Assembly (NCBI RefSeq): GCF_004127445.1
Contig: NZ_QEXM01000048.1
Coordinates: 62,001 to 126,000, forward strand
Direction of reading: 5' to 3'
Length of the DNA stretch: 64,000 nucleotides
Source of the DNA: Streptomyces alfalfae
GTDB lineage: Bacteria > Actinomycetota > Actinomycetes > Streptomycetales > Streptomycetaceae
Position 1 is the first letter of the stretch, and each line of letters begins with the position of its first letter. A program made the position numbers and the translations under genes. Under the pieces are notes generated by a model that saw only the letters and a program-made list of their open reading frames with translations, had not been told where the DNA came from and did not search any database. Shown here one piece after another: positions 8,228 through 16,614 of the stretch.

Positions 8228-9181
8228 ATGACCCTGCTCTCCCGGACGGCCCGGCGCCTCGCGGGCCTGCTCGCCACGCTCTTCGCCGCGTCGTTCGTCA
8301 TCTTCGCCGCCGTGTACGCGGCCCCCGGCGACCCGGCGGTGTTCCTCGCCGGCGGCCGCGACAAGCTGACCCCCGAACGGCTCGCGAGCGTCCGCGCCCA
8401 GTACCACCTCGACGAACCGCTGGTCGTCCAGTACGGACGGTGGCTGTGGGACTGCGTCCACCTCGACCTGGGGCGGTCCTTCAAGTACAGCGACCAGGTC
8501 GCCGACCTCGTCGCGGCCCGCTTCCCCACCACCCTCCAGCTCGTCGCCTACGCCACGCTCCTCTTCGTCGTCCTCGGCGTCGGCGCGGGCGTCCTCGCGG
8601 CGGTCAAGCGGTCCACCTGGGTCGACTCCCTCGTCGTCGGCGGCACGACCCTGGCGGCCTCCGTGCCCTCCTTCGTCGCCGCCATCGCCCTGGTCTCGCT
8701 CTTCGGCGTGCAGCTCGGCTGGTTCCCGGTCACCGGCAGCGGCGAGGGGTTCGGCGGCACCCTGCGCCACCTCACGCTGCCCGCCCTGTCGCTGGCGCTC
8801 GGCGCGCTCGCCATCATCAGCCGCGTGACACGCCAGGCCATGGCGGACGCCGCCGCCTCCGACCACGTGGAGGCGGCCCGCGCCTCCGGCGTCCCCGAGC
8901 GGGACATCATCCGGCGGCACGTGCTGCGCAACGCGCTCGGCCCCATCGTCACCATGTGCGGCCTCGTCATGGCGGGCATGCTCGCGGGCACCGTCGTCGT
9001 CGAGACGGCCTTCGGCATCAGCGGCATCGGCTCGCTCCTCGTCGGCGCCATCAACACCCACGACTTCCCGGTCGCCCAGGCGGTCCTGCTGCTCATGGTC
9101 ACCGGCTACATCGCGGTGACCACGCTGGTCGACCTCGTCCACCCCCTGCTCGACCCCCGCGTGAAGGGAGCCACGACATGA
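8228..9181 (+). CDS. ABC peptide transporter permease (DppB-type)
   Basis: A 317-aa integral membrane permease of the DppB/OppB family. It has an N-terminal transmembrane helix, an extracellular loop (GDPAVFLAGG, LDEPLVVQYGRWL, DLGRSFKY), and then five helices. The EAA-type coupling loop reads DHVEAARASGVPERDIIRRHVLRNAL. It pairs with the DppC-type permease. A GTG at 8219 directly after the preceding stop is an alternative in-frame start; the ATG at 8228 has the better spaced AGGTG-like site. Confidence 0.93.
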   Translation: MTLLSRTARRLAGLLATLFAASFVIFAAVYAAPGDPAVFLAGGRDKLTPERLASVRAQYHLDEPLVVQYGRWLWDCVHLDLGRSFKYSDQVADLVAARFPTTLQLVAYATLLFVVLGVGAGVLAAVKRSTWVDSLVVGGTTLAASVPSFVAAIALVSLFGVQLGWFPVTGSGEGFGGTLRHLTLPALSLALGALAIISRVTRQAMADAAASDHVEAARASGVPERDIIRRHVLRNALGPIVTMCGLVMAGMLAGTVVVETAFGISGIGSLLVGAINTHDFPVAQAVLLLMVTGYIAVTTLVDLVHPLLDPRVKGATT

Positions 9182-10023
9182 CGGCCACCGCTCTCGCCCC
9201 GGCCCCCTCGCCCCTGCGCGGCAGACGCCCCCTCGGCGTCGCCGTCGCCGGCGCCTTCCTCGCCCTGGTCGTCCTCGCGGCCGTCTTCGCCCCGCTCCTC
9301 GCGCCCTACGCCCCGGACGCCATCGACCTCTCCGCGTCCCTCGTCGGCACCGGCGGCGAGCACCTGCTCGGCACCGACTCCTCCGGCCAGGACCTGCTCT
9401 CCCGCGCCCTGCACGGGGCCCGCACCAGCCTGATCGCCCCCGTCCTGCTGCTCGCCGTGGCCGCCGTGCTCGGCATCTCGCTCGGGGTGCTCGCCGCGTG
9501 GCGCGGCGGCTGGGTGGACGCCCTGGTCTCCCGGCTGACGGACGTCATGTACGCCTTCCCGGGCCTGCTGTTCACCGTCCTGATCATCGCGGTGTTCGGC
9601 GCGGGCATGACCACCTCCGTCCTCGCCCTCGGCCTGGCCTTCACCCCGACGATCGCCAAGTACACGCGCTCCCTCGCCCTCTCCGAGGCCCGCAAGCCGT
9701 ACGTCGACGCCTACCGGGTGCTCGGCATGGGTGGTGCCCGCATCTGCGCACTCCACGTCGTGCCGAACCTCGGCCGCGCCGTCCTCGGCTACCTCGTGGT
9801 CCTCTTCGGCGAGGCCCTGATGTCCCTGGCGACCCTTTCCTACCTGGGCTTCGGCGCCCAGCCGCCGTCCTCCGACTGGGGCCTGATGGTGCAGGAGGGC
9901 CAGGCCGCCGTCGTCCAGGGCGCCCTGCTCCCCGCCATGGTGCCCGGCACCGCCATCGCCCTCGTCGTCGTGTCCTTCAACGTGGTCGGCGTCTGGGCCG
10001 CCGACCGGCTAGGGAGCAGGTGA
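9178..10023 (+). CDS. ABC peptide transporter permease (DppC-type)
   Basis: A 281-aa permease of the DppC/OppC family. It has the N-terminal helix followed by the family motif GGEHLLGTDSSGQDLLSRALHGARTSL. Its EAA loop is PYVDAYRVLGMGGARICALHVVPNLG. The ATG overlaps the stop of the DppB-type gene as ATGA, fixing the start. It forms the membrane channel with the previous permease; the two ATPases follow within a few bases. Confidence 0.93.
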   Translation: MTATALAPAPSPLRGRRPLGVAVAGAFLALVVLAAVFAPLLAPYAPDAIDLSASLVGTGGEHLLGTDSSGQDLLSRALHGARTSLIAPVLLLAVAAVLGISLGVLAAWRGGWVDALVSRLTDVMYAFPGLLFTVLIIAVFGAGMTTSVLALGLAFTPTIAKYTRSLALSEARKPYVDAYRVLGMGGARICALHVVPNLGRAVLGYLVVLFGEALMSLATLSYLGFGAQPPSSDWGLMVQEGQAAVVQGALLPAMVPGTAIALVVVSFNVVGVWAADRLGSR

Positions 10024-10026
10024 GCC

Positions 10027-10980
10027 ATGACGCTCCTCGACATCGCGGACCTCACCGTCCGCATCCCGGGCGCCGCGCGCCCGGTCCTCGACACGGTCAC
10101 CCTCACCGTCCGGCCCGGCGAAGTCGTCGGCCTGGTCGGCGAGTCGGGCTCGGGCAAGTCGACGACGGCCAAGGCCGCCATCGGACTGCTGCCGCCCGGC
10201 GCGACCGCGACGGGACAGGTCCGCTTCGCGGGCGCCGACGTCCTCGGCCTCACCGGCGAACGGCTCCGCGCCCACCGCGCGGGCCCCGTCGGCATGGTCC
10301 ACCAGGACCCCCGCGCCGCCCTCAACCCGGTGCGCCGCATCGGCGACTTCCTCACCGAACGCGGGGCGACGCGCGCCCGAGCGGCCGAACTCCTCGCGGC
10401 GGTCGGCCTGTCCGAGCCGGAACGCCGGCTGCGCCAGCGCCCGCACGAACTCTCCGGCGGCATGCTCCAGCGCGTCGTCATCGCGGGCGCGCTCGCCGCC
10501 GAACCGCGCCTGCTCCTCGCCGACGAGGCGACCAGCGCCCTGGACGTCACCACCCAGGCCGAGATCCTCGCCCTGCTGCGCGACCTGCGCGCCACCCGCG
10601 ACCTGGGCCTGCTCCTCATCACCCACGACCTGCACCTCGCCGCCGCGTACTGCGACCGGGTGTACGTGATGTACGCGGGCCGCGTGGTGGAGGAACGCAC
10701 CGCCAAGGCCCTCTTCGCGACCCCGGCCCACCCCTACACCCGGGGCCTGCTGTCCTGTTCCCCGACGCTGCGCACGTCCACCGTGGGCGCCCCTGTCCCC
10801 CTGACCCCGATCCCGGGCCGCCCGCCGTCCCTCGCGGACGCCTTCGCGGGCTGCCCCTTCGTGGCCCGCTGCCCGGTCGCGGAGACCGCGTGCGAGACGT
10901 GGCCGCCGGAGCCGAAAGCCCTGCCGGACGGCGGCACGACGTCGTGCCGCGTACTCCCCGTGGAAGCGAGCCGGACGTGA
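10027..10980 (+). CDS. ABC peptide transporter ATPase (DppD-type)
   Basis: A 317-aa nucleotide-binding subunit. Walker A is GESGSGKST (residues 38-46), the signature is ELSGGMLQRVVIAGAL, Walker B is LLLADEATSALD, and the H-loop is THD. The C-terminal oligopeptide/dipeptide extension carries the cysteine cluster GCPFVARCPVAETAC, which in DppD/OppD proteins can bind an Fe-S cluster. It powers uptake together with the next gene. Confidence 0.94.
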   Translation: MTLLDIADLTVRIPGAARPVLDTVTLTVRPGEVVGLVGESGSGKSTTAKAAIGLLPPGATATGQVRFAGADVLGLTGERLRAHRAGPVGMVHQDPRAALNPVRRIGDFLTERGATRARAAELLAAVGLSEPERRLRQRPHELSGGMLQRVVIAGALAAEPRLLLADEATSALDVTTQAEILALLRDLRATRDLGLLLITHDLHLAAAYCDRVYVMYAGRVVEERTAKALFATPAHPYTRGLLSCSPTLRTSTVGAPVPLTPIPGRPPSLADAFAGCPFVARCPVAETACETWPPEPKALPDGGTTSCRVLPVEASRT

Positions 10981-11786
10981 CCGACCACCTGCTGGAGGCG
11001 ACGGGCCTCACCAAGACGTACGCCCTGCCGGGCGGGGGCCGCCACACGGCCGCCGAGGACATCACGTTCACCGTTCCCCCGGGCGGGGCCCTGGGCATCG
11101 TCGGGGAGTCCGGCTCGGGCAAGACGACGGTGGCGCGGATGCTGGTGGGGCTCGTACGGCCCGACAAGGGCGAGATCCGCGTCGAGGGCGGCCTCCGCCC
11201 CTCCCGCCCCTCCCGGGGGAAGGCCGCCCGGCTGGCCAGGGCGCGGCAGATCCAGATGGTCTTCCAGGACCCCTACATCTCCCTGGACCCCCGGCTCACG
11301 GCGGAGCAGTGCGTGGCGACGGCCCTGCGCCTGCACGGCAAGGCCGAGTCCGCCGCTGCGCTCCTGGACCGGGTGGGCCTCGGCACGAGGGAGGCGCGGG
11401 CCCGCCCGAGGGAGCTCTCCGGCGGCCAGCGCCAGCGCCTGGCGATCGCGCGCTCCCTGGCGGTGGACCCCAAGATCCTCGTCCTCGACGAGGCGGTGGC
11501 CGCGCTGGACGTCTCGATCCAGGCCCAGATCCTGCGACTCCTGGAGGAGATCCGCAGGGACACGGCGGTGGCCCTGGTCTTCGTCAGCCACGACCTGGCG
11601 GTGGTCCAGCACGTGACGGACGAGGTCCTGGTCATGCGCAGAGGCAAAGCGGTGGAACACGGCCCGACCCAGAGGGTCCTGACGGCCCCGGAAGACCCCT
11701 ACACCCGCCTCCTCCTGGCCTCGGTCCCCACGGAAGGCTGGAACCCGTCGGACGCGGTGCGGGCGCGGGCGGCGTTGCCGGGGTGA
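10977..11786 (+). CDS. ABC peptide transporter ATPase (DppF-type)
   Basis: A 269-aa second nucleotide-binding subunit. Walker A is GESGSGKTT, the signature is ELSGGQRQRLAIARSL, and Walker B is ILVLDEAVAALD, followed by SHDLAVVQHV. It lacks the cysteine-containing tail present in its partner, as is common for the DppF half. The GTG start overlaps the DppD stop (GTGA). It is the last gene of the C45/ABC operon; the following kilobase is non-coding repeat. Confidence 0.93.
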   Translation: MTDHLLEATGLTKTYALPGGGRHTAAEDITFTVPPGGALGIVGESGSGKTTVARMLVGLVRPDKGEIRVEGGLRPSRPSRGKAARLARARQIQMVFQDPYISLDPRLTAEQCVATALRLHGKAESAAALLDRVGLGTREARARPRELSGGQRQRLAIARSLAVDPKILVLDEAVAALDVSIQAQILRLLEEIRRDTAVALVFVSHDLAVVQHVTDEVLVMRRGKAVEHGPTQRVLTAPEDPYTRLLLASVPTEGWNPSDAVRARAALPG

Positions 11787-11799
11787 GAGCTGCCGGGGG

Positions 11800-12710
11800 G
11801 CGGGGGCTTGTGTCGGCTGCGGGCGGGGGCGGGCGGTGAGCCGGTCCCGGCGGGTCAGGGTGCCCCCGCAGGCCGGGGCGGCGTAGGCCTGGGCGAGCCG
11901 GGCGGCGCTCTGAGGCGGGCGGTGCTCCGAGTCGGGCGGTGCTCCGAGTCGGGCGGTCAGGCGGGCCGCAGGCCTGGGGGCGTAGGCCTGGGTGGGTCGG
12001 GCGGTGCTCCGGGCCGGGCGGTCAGGTGGGCCGCAGGCCTGGGCGGGCCGCGCCCTGCGGGTCGGGATGCCCCGCAGGCCGGGACGGCGAGCCGGGCCCG
12101 GCGGTCAGGGCGGCGAGGGCTGGGTCGGCGTAGGCCGGGTGGACCTGACGGCGAGCCAGGCCAGGCGATCGGGTGGGCCGGAGGCCAGGGTGCGCCGCAG
12201 GCCGGATCTGGCGGTGAGCCGGTCCCAGCAGTCAGCGGGCCACAGGCCATGGGACACCGCGGACCGCACCGGCTGGTCAGGCGGCCCACCGGCCGAGCTG
12301 GGAGGCTGCAGTCCAAGGCGCGCCGCAGCCCGAGCCGGGCGACGAGCGAGGCGCGGCAGTCATGCGGGCCGCAGCCCGGGGCTGTGTGAGGCCGAGGTGG
12401 GCCGCAGGCCTGGACGGGCCGGAGGCCGGGGCCGCGCGGGCCGGGCGGTGGGCCAGGCCAGGCGATCAGGTGGGCCGCAGGCCGTGGCCCGGGCCGGGCG
12501 GTGCGCCGCACCGGGGGGTCAGGCGGCCCACCGGCCGAACCGACCGGCCGCAGTCGAAGGCGCGCCGCAGGCTGAGCCGGGCGACGAGCGAGGCCAGGCG
12601 ATCGGGTGGGCCGCAGGCCAAAGCGGGCCGCAGGCTGAGCCGGGCGGCGAGCGAGGCGCGGCAGTCATGCGGGCCGCAGGCCAAAGCGGGCCGCAGGCCA
12701 AGTGTGCTCA
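11800..12710. repeat. GC-rich mosaic repeat region, no gene recognised
   Basis: About 0.9 kb built from short shuffled modules, chiefly GTGGGCCGCAGGCC, GAGCCGGGCGG, CAGGCGATCGGGTGGGCCG and GGTCAGGCGGCCCACCGGCCG. Long near-identical copies include a 43-bp block at 12332-12374 and 12637-12679 (one mismatch), and a longer block around 12274-12360 echoed near 12517-12600. Open frames exist on both strands, but their translations are low-complexity Arg/Gly/Pro/Ala repeats with no known fold and no good ribosome sites. I see no protein gene here. Confidence 0.75.
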
Positions 12711-12733
12711 AGGCCCAGGGGCCAGAAAAGGCA

Positions 12734-12774
12734 GGAGCCCCGCTTCCCCCGTTCACACGGGGGAGCAGGGCTCC
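12734..12774 (-). terminator. hairpin downstream of the cold-shock gene
   Basis: An imperfect inverted repeat with arms about 17 nt long (GGAGCCC... and ...GGGCTCC outside, TCCCCCG/CGGGGGA inside) and a 6-nt loop. It lies about 70 bp past the stop of the minus-strand cold-shock gene. There is no long U-run, which is normal for Streptomyces terminators. Confidence 0.6.
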
Positions 12775-12846
12775 TTGGGTACTGCATCCATGTCCGGATC
12801 AAGTCACCGGAGGGAATCACACGCCCCACTCACGTGGGGCGTCCGA

Positions 12847-13050
12847 TCACATCGGGGTGACGTTCTCCGCCTGCGGACCCTTCGGGCCCTGCGTCACGTC
12901 GAAGGAAACGGCCTGGTTCTCCTCAAGGGAGCGGAAGCCGTTCGCGTTGATCGCGGAGTAGTGGACGAAGACGTCCGGGCCGCCGCCTTCCTGGGCGATG
13001 AAGCCAAAGCCCTTTTCAGCGTTGAACCACTTCACGGTTCCGGTAGCCAT
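12847..13050 (-). CDS. cold-shock domain protein
   Basis: A 67-aa CspA-family protein covering the whole cold-shock OB fold. RNP1 is KGFGFI and RNP2 is VFVHYS, with the end PQAENVTPM. It binds single-stranded RNA/DNA and acts as an RNA chaperone in the cytosol. The ATG has a near-perfect AAGGAGG site seven bases upstream, which decides the start against the longer open frame. The gene has a leader of about 140 nt with strong secondary structure. Confidence 0.95.
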   Translation of the reverse strand: MATGTVKWFNAEKGFGFIAQEGGGPDVFVHYSAINANGFRSLEENQAVSFDVTQGPKGPQAENVTPM

Positions 13051-13095
13051 AAGCCCTCCTTGGGCCAAAGGGTTGCCCTGCTCCAGAACCAGCGA

Positions 13096-13161
13096 TTGTT
13101 TAAACAACTGCATAAGTCTGAAAACGACGAGAGCCTGCGGGTCACATGCTCCGCAGGCTCT
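13096..13161 (-). promoter_or_regulatory. structured 5' leader of the cold-shock gene
   Basis: On the cold-shock mRNA, an 11-bp perfect stem (arms 13130-13140 and 13151-13161, 10-nt loop) precedes a 12-bp palindrome TTGTTTAAACAA at 13096-13107. The start codon follows about 45 nt later. The palindrome is strikingly AT-rich for this genome. Cold-shock genes in other bacteria use long structured leaders as temperature-responsive elements, so the same is inferred here. The palindrome could instead be a protein-binding site. Confidence 0.5.
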
Positions 13162-13196
13162 GTACTGCAAGGGAAACCAAACTGCAACTTGCGGCG

Positions 13197-13224
13197 AGCT
13201 TAGCACGCAGACCGGGGAATGCAA
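13197..13224 (-). promoter_or_regulatory. candidate promoter of the cold-shock gene
   Basis: Read on the minus strand: TTGCAT (13224-13219), a 16-bp spacer, then TAAGCT (13202-13197). It matches the TTG.../TAnnnT pattern of HrdB-type promoters. It would give a leader of roughly 140 nt, enclosing the hairpin and palindrome. Motif scoring by eye only. Confidence 0.35.
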
Positions 13225-13337
13225 TAGGGGGCAAGATCACGTCACCCGGATGTTTGACGTGGCCCCCAGTGGGGTTGACGAGACCCGCGAGGGACCCGAC
13301 GGCCACCCCGCACCGCAGGAGGGCTAGCCTCGCCGAT

Positions 13338-14240
13338 GTGGACAATTCTCCCCTGGACGCCTTTGCGGGGGCAGGCGCCGAACAACTGCCCGACTCCCCT
13401 CGCACCCCCCGGCCGCGCGTCGGCCACATCCAGTTCCTGAACTGCATGCCCCTCTACTGGGGCCTCGCACGGACCGGAACCCTCCTCGACTTCGAGCTGA
13501 CGAAGGACACCCCGGAGAAGCTCAGCGAACAGCTGGTGCGCGGCGAGCTCGACATCGCTCCCGTCACCCTGGTCGAGTTCCTGAAGGCCGCCGACGACCT
13601 GGTCGCCTTCCCCGATCTGGCGGTCGGCTGCGACGGCCCCGTCATGTCGTGCGTGATCGTCTCGAAGGTCCCTCTCGACCGGCTCGACGGCGCCCGCGTC
13701 GCGCTCGGCTCGACCTCGCGCACCTCGGTCAGGCTCGCCCAGCTCCTGCTCGCGGAGCGGATCGGCGTACGGCCCGACTACTACACCTGCCCGCCTGACC
13801 TGGGCCTGATGATGCGCGAGGCGGACGCGGCCGTCCTGATCGGCGACGCGGCGCTGCGCGCGAACCTCATCGAGGGCCCGCGCCTCGGCCTGGACGTCTA
13901 CGACCTGGGCGAGATGTGGAAGGAGTGGACGGGCCTGCCGTTCGTCTTCGCGGTCTGGGCCGCGCGGCGCGACTACGCGGCGCGTGAGCCGGAGGTGGTG
14001 CGCCAGGTGCACCGCGCGTTCCTCGCGTCCCGCGACCTCTCGCTGGAGGAGGTCACGAAGGTGGCCGAGCAGGCCGCGCGCTGGGAGTCCTTCGACGCGG
14101 CGATCCTGGAGCAGTACTTCACGACGCTCGACTTCCGCTTCGGCGCCGCACAGCTGGAGGGCGTCACGGAGTTCGCCCGCAGGGTGGGGCCGACGACCGG
14201 GTTCCCCGCGGACGTGCACGTGGAACTGCTGGGCTCCTGA
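13338..14240 (+). CDS. mqnA: chorismate dehydratase MqnA (futalosine menaquinone pathway)
   Basis: A 300-aa protein of the MqnA/MqnD periplasmic-binding-like fold. It dehydrates chorismate to 3-enolpyruvyl-benzoate, the first step of the futalosine route to menaquinone. Family sequences include VGHIQFLNCMPLYWGL at the N-terminus, DIAPVTLVEFL, GPVMSCVIVSKVPL, LGSTSRTSVRLAQLLL and LPFVFAVWAARRD. The GTG start follows AGGAGG with slightly long spacing. An overlapping ATG two bases earlier is out of frame. It is monocistronic by context, with mqnC and menG about 28 kb downstream. Confidence 0.94.
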   Translation: MDNSPLDAFAGAGAEQLPDSPRTPRPRVGHIQFLNCMPLYWGLARTGTLLDFELTKDTPEKLSEQLVRGELDIAPVTLVEFLKAADDLVAFPDLAVGCDGPVMSCVIVSKVPLDRLDGARVALGSTSRTSVRLAQLLLAERIGVRPDYYTCPPDLGLMMREADAAVLIGDAALRANLIEGPRLGLDVYDLGEMWKEWTGLPFVFAVWAARRDYAAREPEVVRQVHRAFLASRDLSLEEVTKVAEQAARWESFDAAILEQYFTTLDFRFGAAQLEGVTEFARRVGPTTGFPADVHVELLGS

Positions 14241-14767
14241 GCCCTCGCGGGACGGTCGTTTCCGGAAGCGGGACGCATTCACGGCCCACTCCCGGAACCC
14301 ACTGTTCCGTTACGCCGGGCCGCGGTTCTCGCCGAATTGCGGCGGCGGCCCGGCGGATATCGCGATATCCCTTCGGGCGTAATAGTTCTCGGCGTCCGTA
14401 TTGCGCACGAACGTCATCCCGGTGAACGGCGCCCCTCACCCGACTTCCGCCGGACGAGCGCCCCGGCGGGCAGCCGAGGGGAATTGCGCCCCGGCCGCGG
14501 GCCGGACCATGGGCTGGGCAATGGGTACGGCGACGGGCAAGGCGATATAGCGCATATCGGCCCGGTATTGCCCCCACCTGGAAGCCGACGGACGACGGAG
14601 AGGCCCCCTGCGCCGGGCGAGCGGCGCGGGCCCCGCCCGCGCACCCGCCCGGCACTACGCTGATCCGCAGGGACGGACAGGAAGCGCGGTCCGCGTGGGC
14701 GGCGCGCGGGTCCACAGGGGTACGACGCGCCGGGTGACCCGCGGCGCGTCCGGGGGAGGACAAGGCC
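14241..14767. other. intergenic region with two ATATCG palindromes
   Basis: No gene is recognised. Two related palindromes stand out: GGATATCGCGATATCC (14354-14369), and CGATAT-N5-ATATCG beginning near 14540. They are about 185 bp apart, upstream of the Ser/Thr kinase gene. Both are AT-rich islands in GC-rich DNA and could be sites for one regulator. The rest is unremarkable. Confidence 0.4.
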
Positions 14768-15931
14768 ATGCGTCCGCTCGAAGCCGAGGAACCCACCACG
14801 ATCGGCCCCTACCGCCTGCTCGGCCTGCTCGGCGCGGGCGGCATGGGCCGGGTCTACCTCGGCCGCAGCGAGGGCGGCCGCACGGTCGCGGTGAAGGTCG
14901 TGCATCCGCACTTCGCGCTCGACGAGGAGTTCCGCGCCCGCTTCCGCCGCGAGGTGGACGCCGCGCGGCGGGTCGGCGGCGACTGGACGGCGCCCGTGCT
15001 CGCGGCGGACCCGGAAGCGGTCGTGCCGTGGGTCGCCACGGGGTACGCGGCCGGGCCCTCGCTCACCGAGGCGGTGCGGGAGAGCGGCCCGCTGCCCGCC
15101 CACTCCGTACGCGTACTGGGCGCGGGCCTCGCCGAGGCGCTGGCGCACGTCCACGGACTCGGCCTGGTCCACCGCGACGTGAAGCCGTCGAACGTCCTGC
15201 TCACCCTGGACGGGCCGCGCCTCATCGACTTCGGCATCGCGCGCGCCACGGACGGCACGGCCTCGCTGACGTCCACGGGCGTCTCCATCGGCTCGCCCGG
15301 CTACATGGCGCCGGAACAGGTCCTCGGCAAGGCCGTCGCCGGAGCGGCGGACGTCTTCTCGCTGGGGGCGGTCCTCGTCCACGCGGCGACGGGGGAGTCA
15401 CCCTTCCCCGGCGACTCATCGGCCGCGCTGCTCTACAAGGTCGTCCACGAGGAGCCCGAACTGGGGGCGCTCGCCGGTGATCTGCGGGACCTCGCGGCGG
15501 CGTGCCTCGCGAAGAACCCGGCGGAGCGGCCGGCCCCGGGGGAGGTGGCCCGCCGCCTGGCCCCCGGGGGCGCGGCGGCGCCGGTGGCGGCGGGCTGGCT
15601 GCCGGGCCCGGTGGTGGAACGGGTGAGCCGCAGCGCGGTACGGCTCCTGGACCTCGACACGGGGCCGGGCACGGCAGCCGCCGACGCGCCGTCGGGCCCC
15701 GTGCCGTTCACCCGTCCCTCGACCCGGCGGCGGGCACGTTCGGCCCACCGGACCCGTCGTACGCGGCGTCGCCGGGCCCGTCGTGCGCATCCCCGCCGGA
15801 GAACGCCCCCATCCCGCCCGCGAACGCCCCCGCGACCCCTGAGCGGACCACCCGCCCGCCCGGCAGACTCTCGCTCTCGGTGGCCGCGGCCTCCGCGCCC
15901 GAGGGCCCGAACGGCCGCGGCCGCAGGGTGA
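14768..15931 (+). CDS. Ser/Thr protein kinase, kinase-domain part (frame broken near 15,710)
   Basis: The N-terminal about 270 residues are a complete Hanks-type kinase of the PASTA/PknB class. Visible elements are the glycine loop GAGGMGRVYLG, the ATP lysine in VAVKVV (Lys43), the catalytic loop HRDVKPSN (Asp137), DFG (Asp154) and GYMAPEQ. After residue about 315 the frame turns into Arg/Pro-rich nonsense and ends at 15931. The natural continuation (Pro-rich linker, one transmembrane helix, extracellular domain) lies in the -1 frame to 16449. The whole locus fits a 560-aa receptor kinase with one base missing. As written, the product is a soluble kinase with a junk tail. Confidence 0.8.
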   Translation: MRPLEAEEPTTIGPYRLLGLLGAGGMGRVYLGRSEGGRTVAVKVVHPHFALDEEFRARFRREVDAARRVGGDWTAPVLAADPEAVVPWVATGYAAGPSLTEAVRESGPLPAHSVRVLGAGLAEALAHVHGLGLVHRDVKPSNVLLTLDGPRLIDFGIARATDGTASLTSTGVSIGSPGYMAPEQVLGKAVAGAADVFSLGAVLVHAATGESPFPGDSSAALLYKVVHEEPELGALAGDLRDLAAACLAKNPAERPAPGEVARRLAPGGAAAPVAAGWLPGPVVERVSRSAVRLLDLDTGPGTAAADAPSGPVPFTRPSTRRRARSAHRTRRTRRRRARRAHPRRRTPPSRPRTPPRPLSGPPARPADSRSRWPRPPRPRARTAAAAG

Positions 15932-16449
15932 GCTGCACGGTCGCCCTGGCCGTGGCGGGAGCGCTGGCGGCCGTGACGGTCGGCTCGGTGTCCGTGCTCG
16001 ACCTGCTGCCGGGGAACGGCGACGAGAGGGCGGGAAGCGACGGACAGCCCCCCGCGGCGACGAGCGCCCCCCGGCCCTCCGACGCGGCGGGCGCCGACGG
16101 CGTCCCCGAGCCCTACCTCGGCAAGTGGAGCGGCAGGGCGGAAGCGAACGGCGGCACGATCCCCCTGGGCACCTTCGAGGTGACCCTCCATCAGGCGCAG
16201 CCGGGCTCCCGCCTCGGCAAGGTCGTCCAGCACGACCTGGTCGGCCAGACCTGCACCGACGTACTCACCCTCAAGTCGGCCACCCCCACCCGTCTCGTGG
16301 CCACGGCCGAGGGCGCCCCCACGAACGGCGCCCAGTGCGCCCAGACCCCCCACACGATCTACCTGACCCCCGAGGCCAAGCACCTCACCTACACATCGAA
16401 GGACCCGAAAGCGGGCAACCCCCGGGCCCGGCTTTCGCGGGCGGGGTGA
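15712..16449 (+). pseudogene. C-terminal part of the Ser/Thr kinase in shifted frame (TM and extracellular domain)
   Basis: The frame continues from the kinase linker as HPSLDPAAGTFGPP, a Pro/Ala-rich stretch. One transmembrane helix follows (VSCTVALAVAGALAAVTVGSV). Then comes an extracellular domain with EPYLGKWSGRAE, GTFEVTLHQAQ, VGQTCTDVLTLKSATPTRLVATAEG and CAQTPHTIYLTPEAKHLTY. Two cysteines (in QTCTD and AQCAQ) could form a disulfide. There is no start codon with a ribosome site at the beginning of this part, so it is the displaced second half of the kinase gene, not an independent gene. Confidence 0.7.
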
Positions 16450-16614
16450 ACCGCGGGACGGAAGCTTTCAAGTCACCTGTGAGCAGGGCCCCGTGCGGCC
16501 CGCTTCGTTGCAAGGGTGCGACAAAGGGACCACTTTTCGCGGCCGGAGCTGGTGCGGTAGCGTCCCGTGTGACACTCGAGTTCGTTTGCGTTAGTGACAC
16601 GGGGAGGAAGCCAG

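Noticed and set aside
11800..12710. CRISPR array
   Set aside because: Modules are imperfect, of variable length and order, with no constant spacer length and no cas genes.
11992..13203. A 403-codon open frame through the mosaic repeat and into the cold-shock region
   Set aside because: Low-complexity translation, crosses the cold-shock terminator and runs antisense to the cold-shock gene.
15660..15760. Programmed ribosomal frameshift in the kinase gene
   Set aside because: No clear slippery heptamer or downstream structure; a missing base explains the length better.
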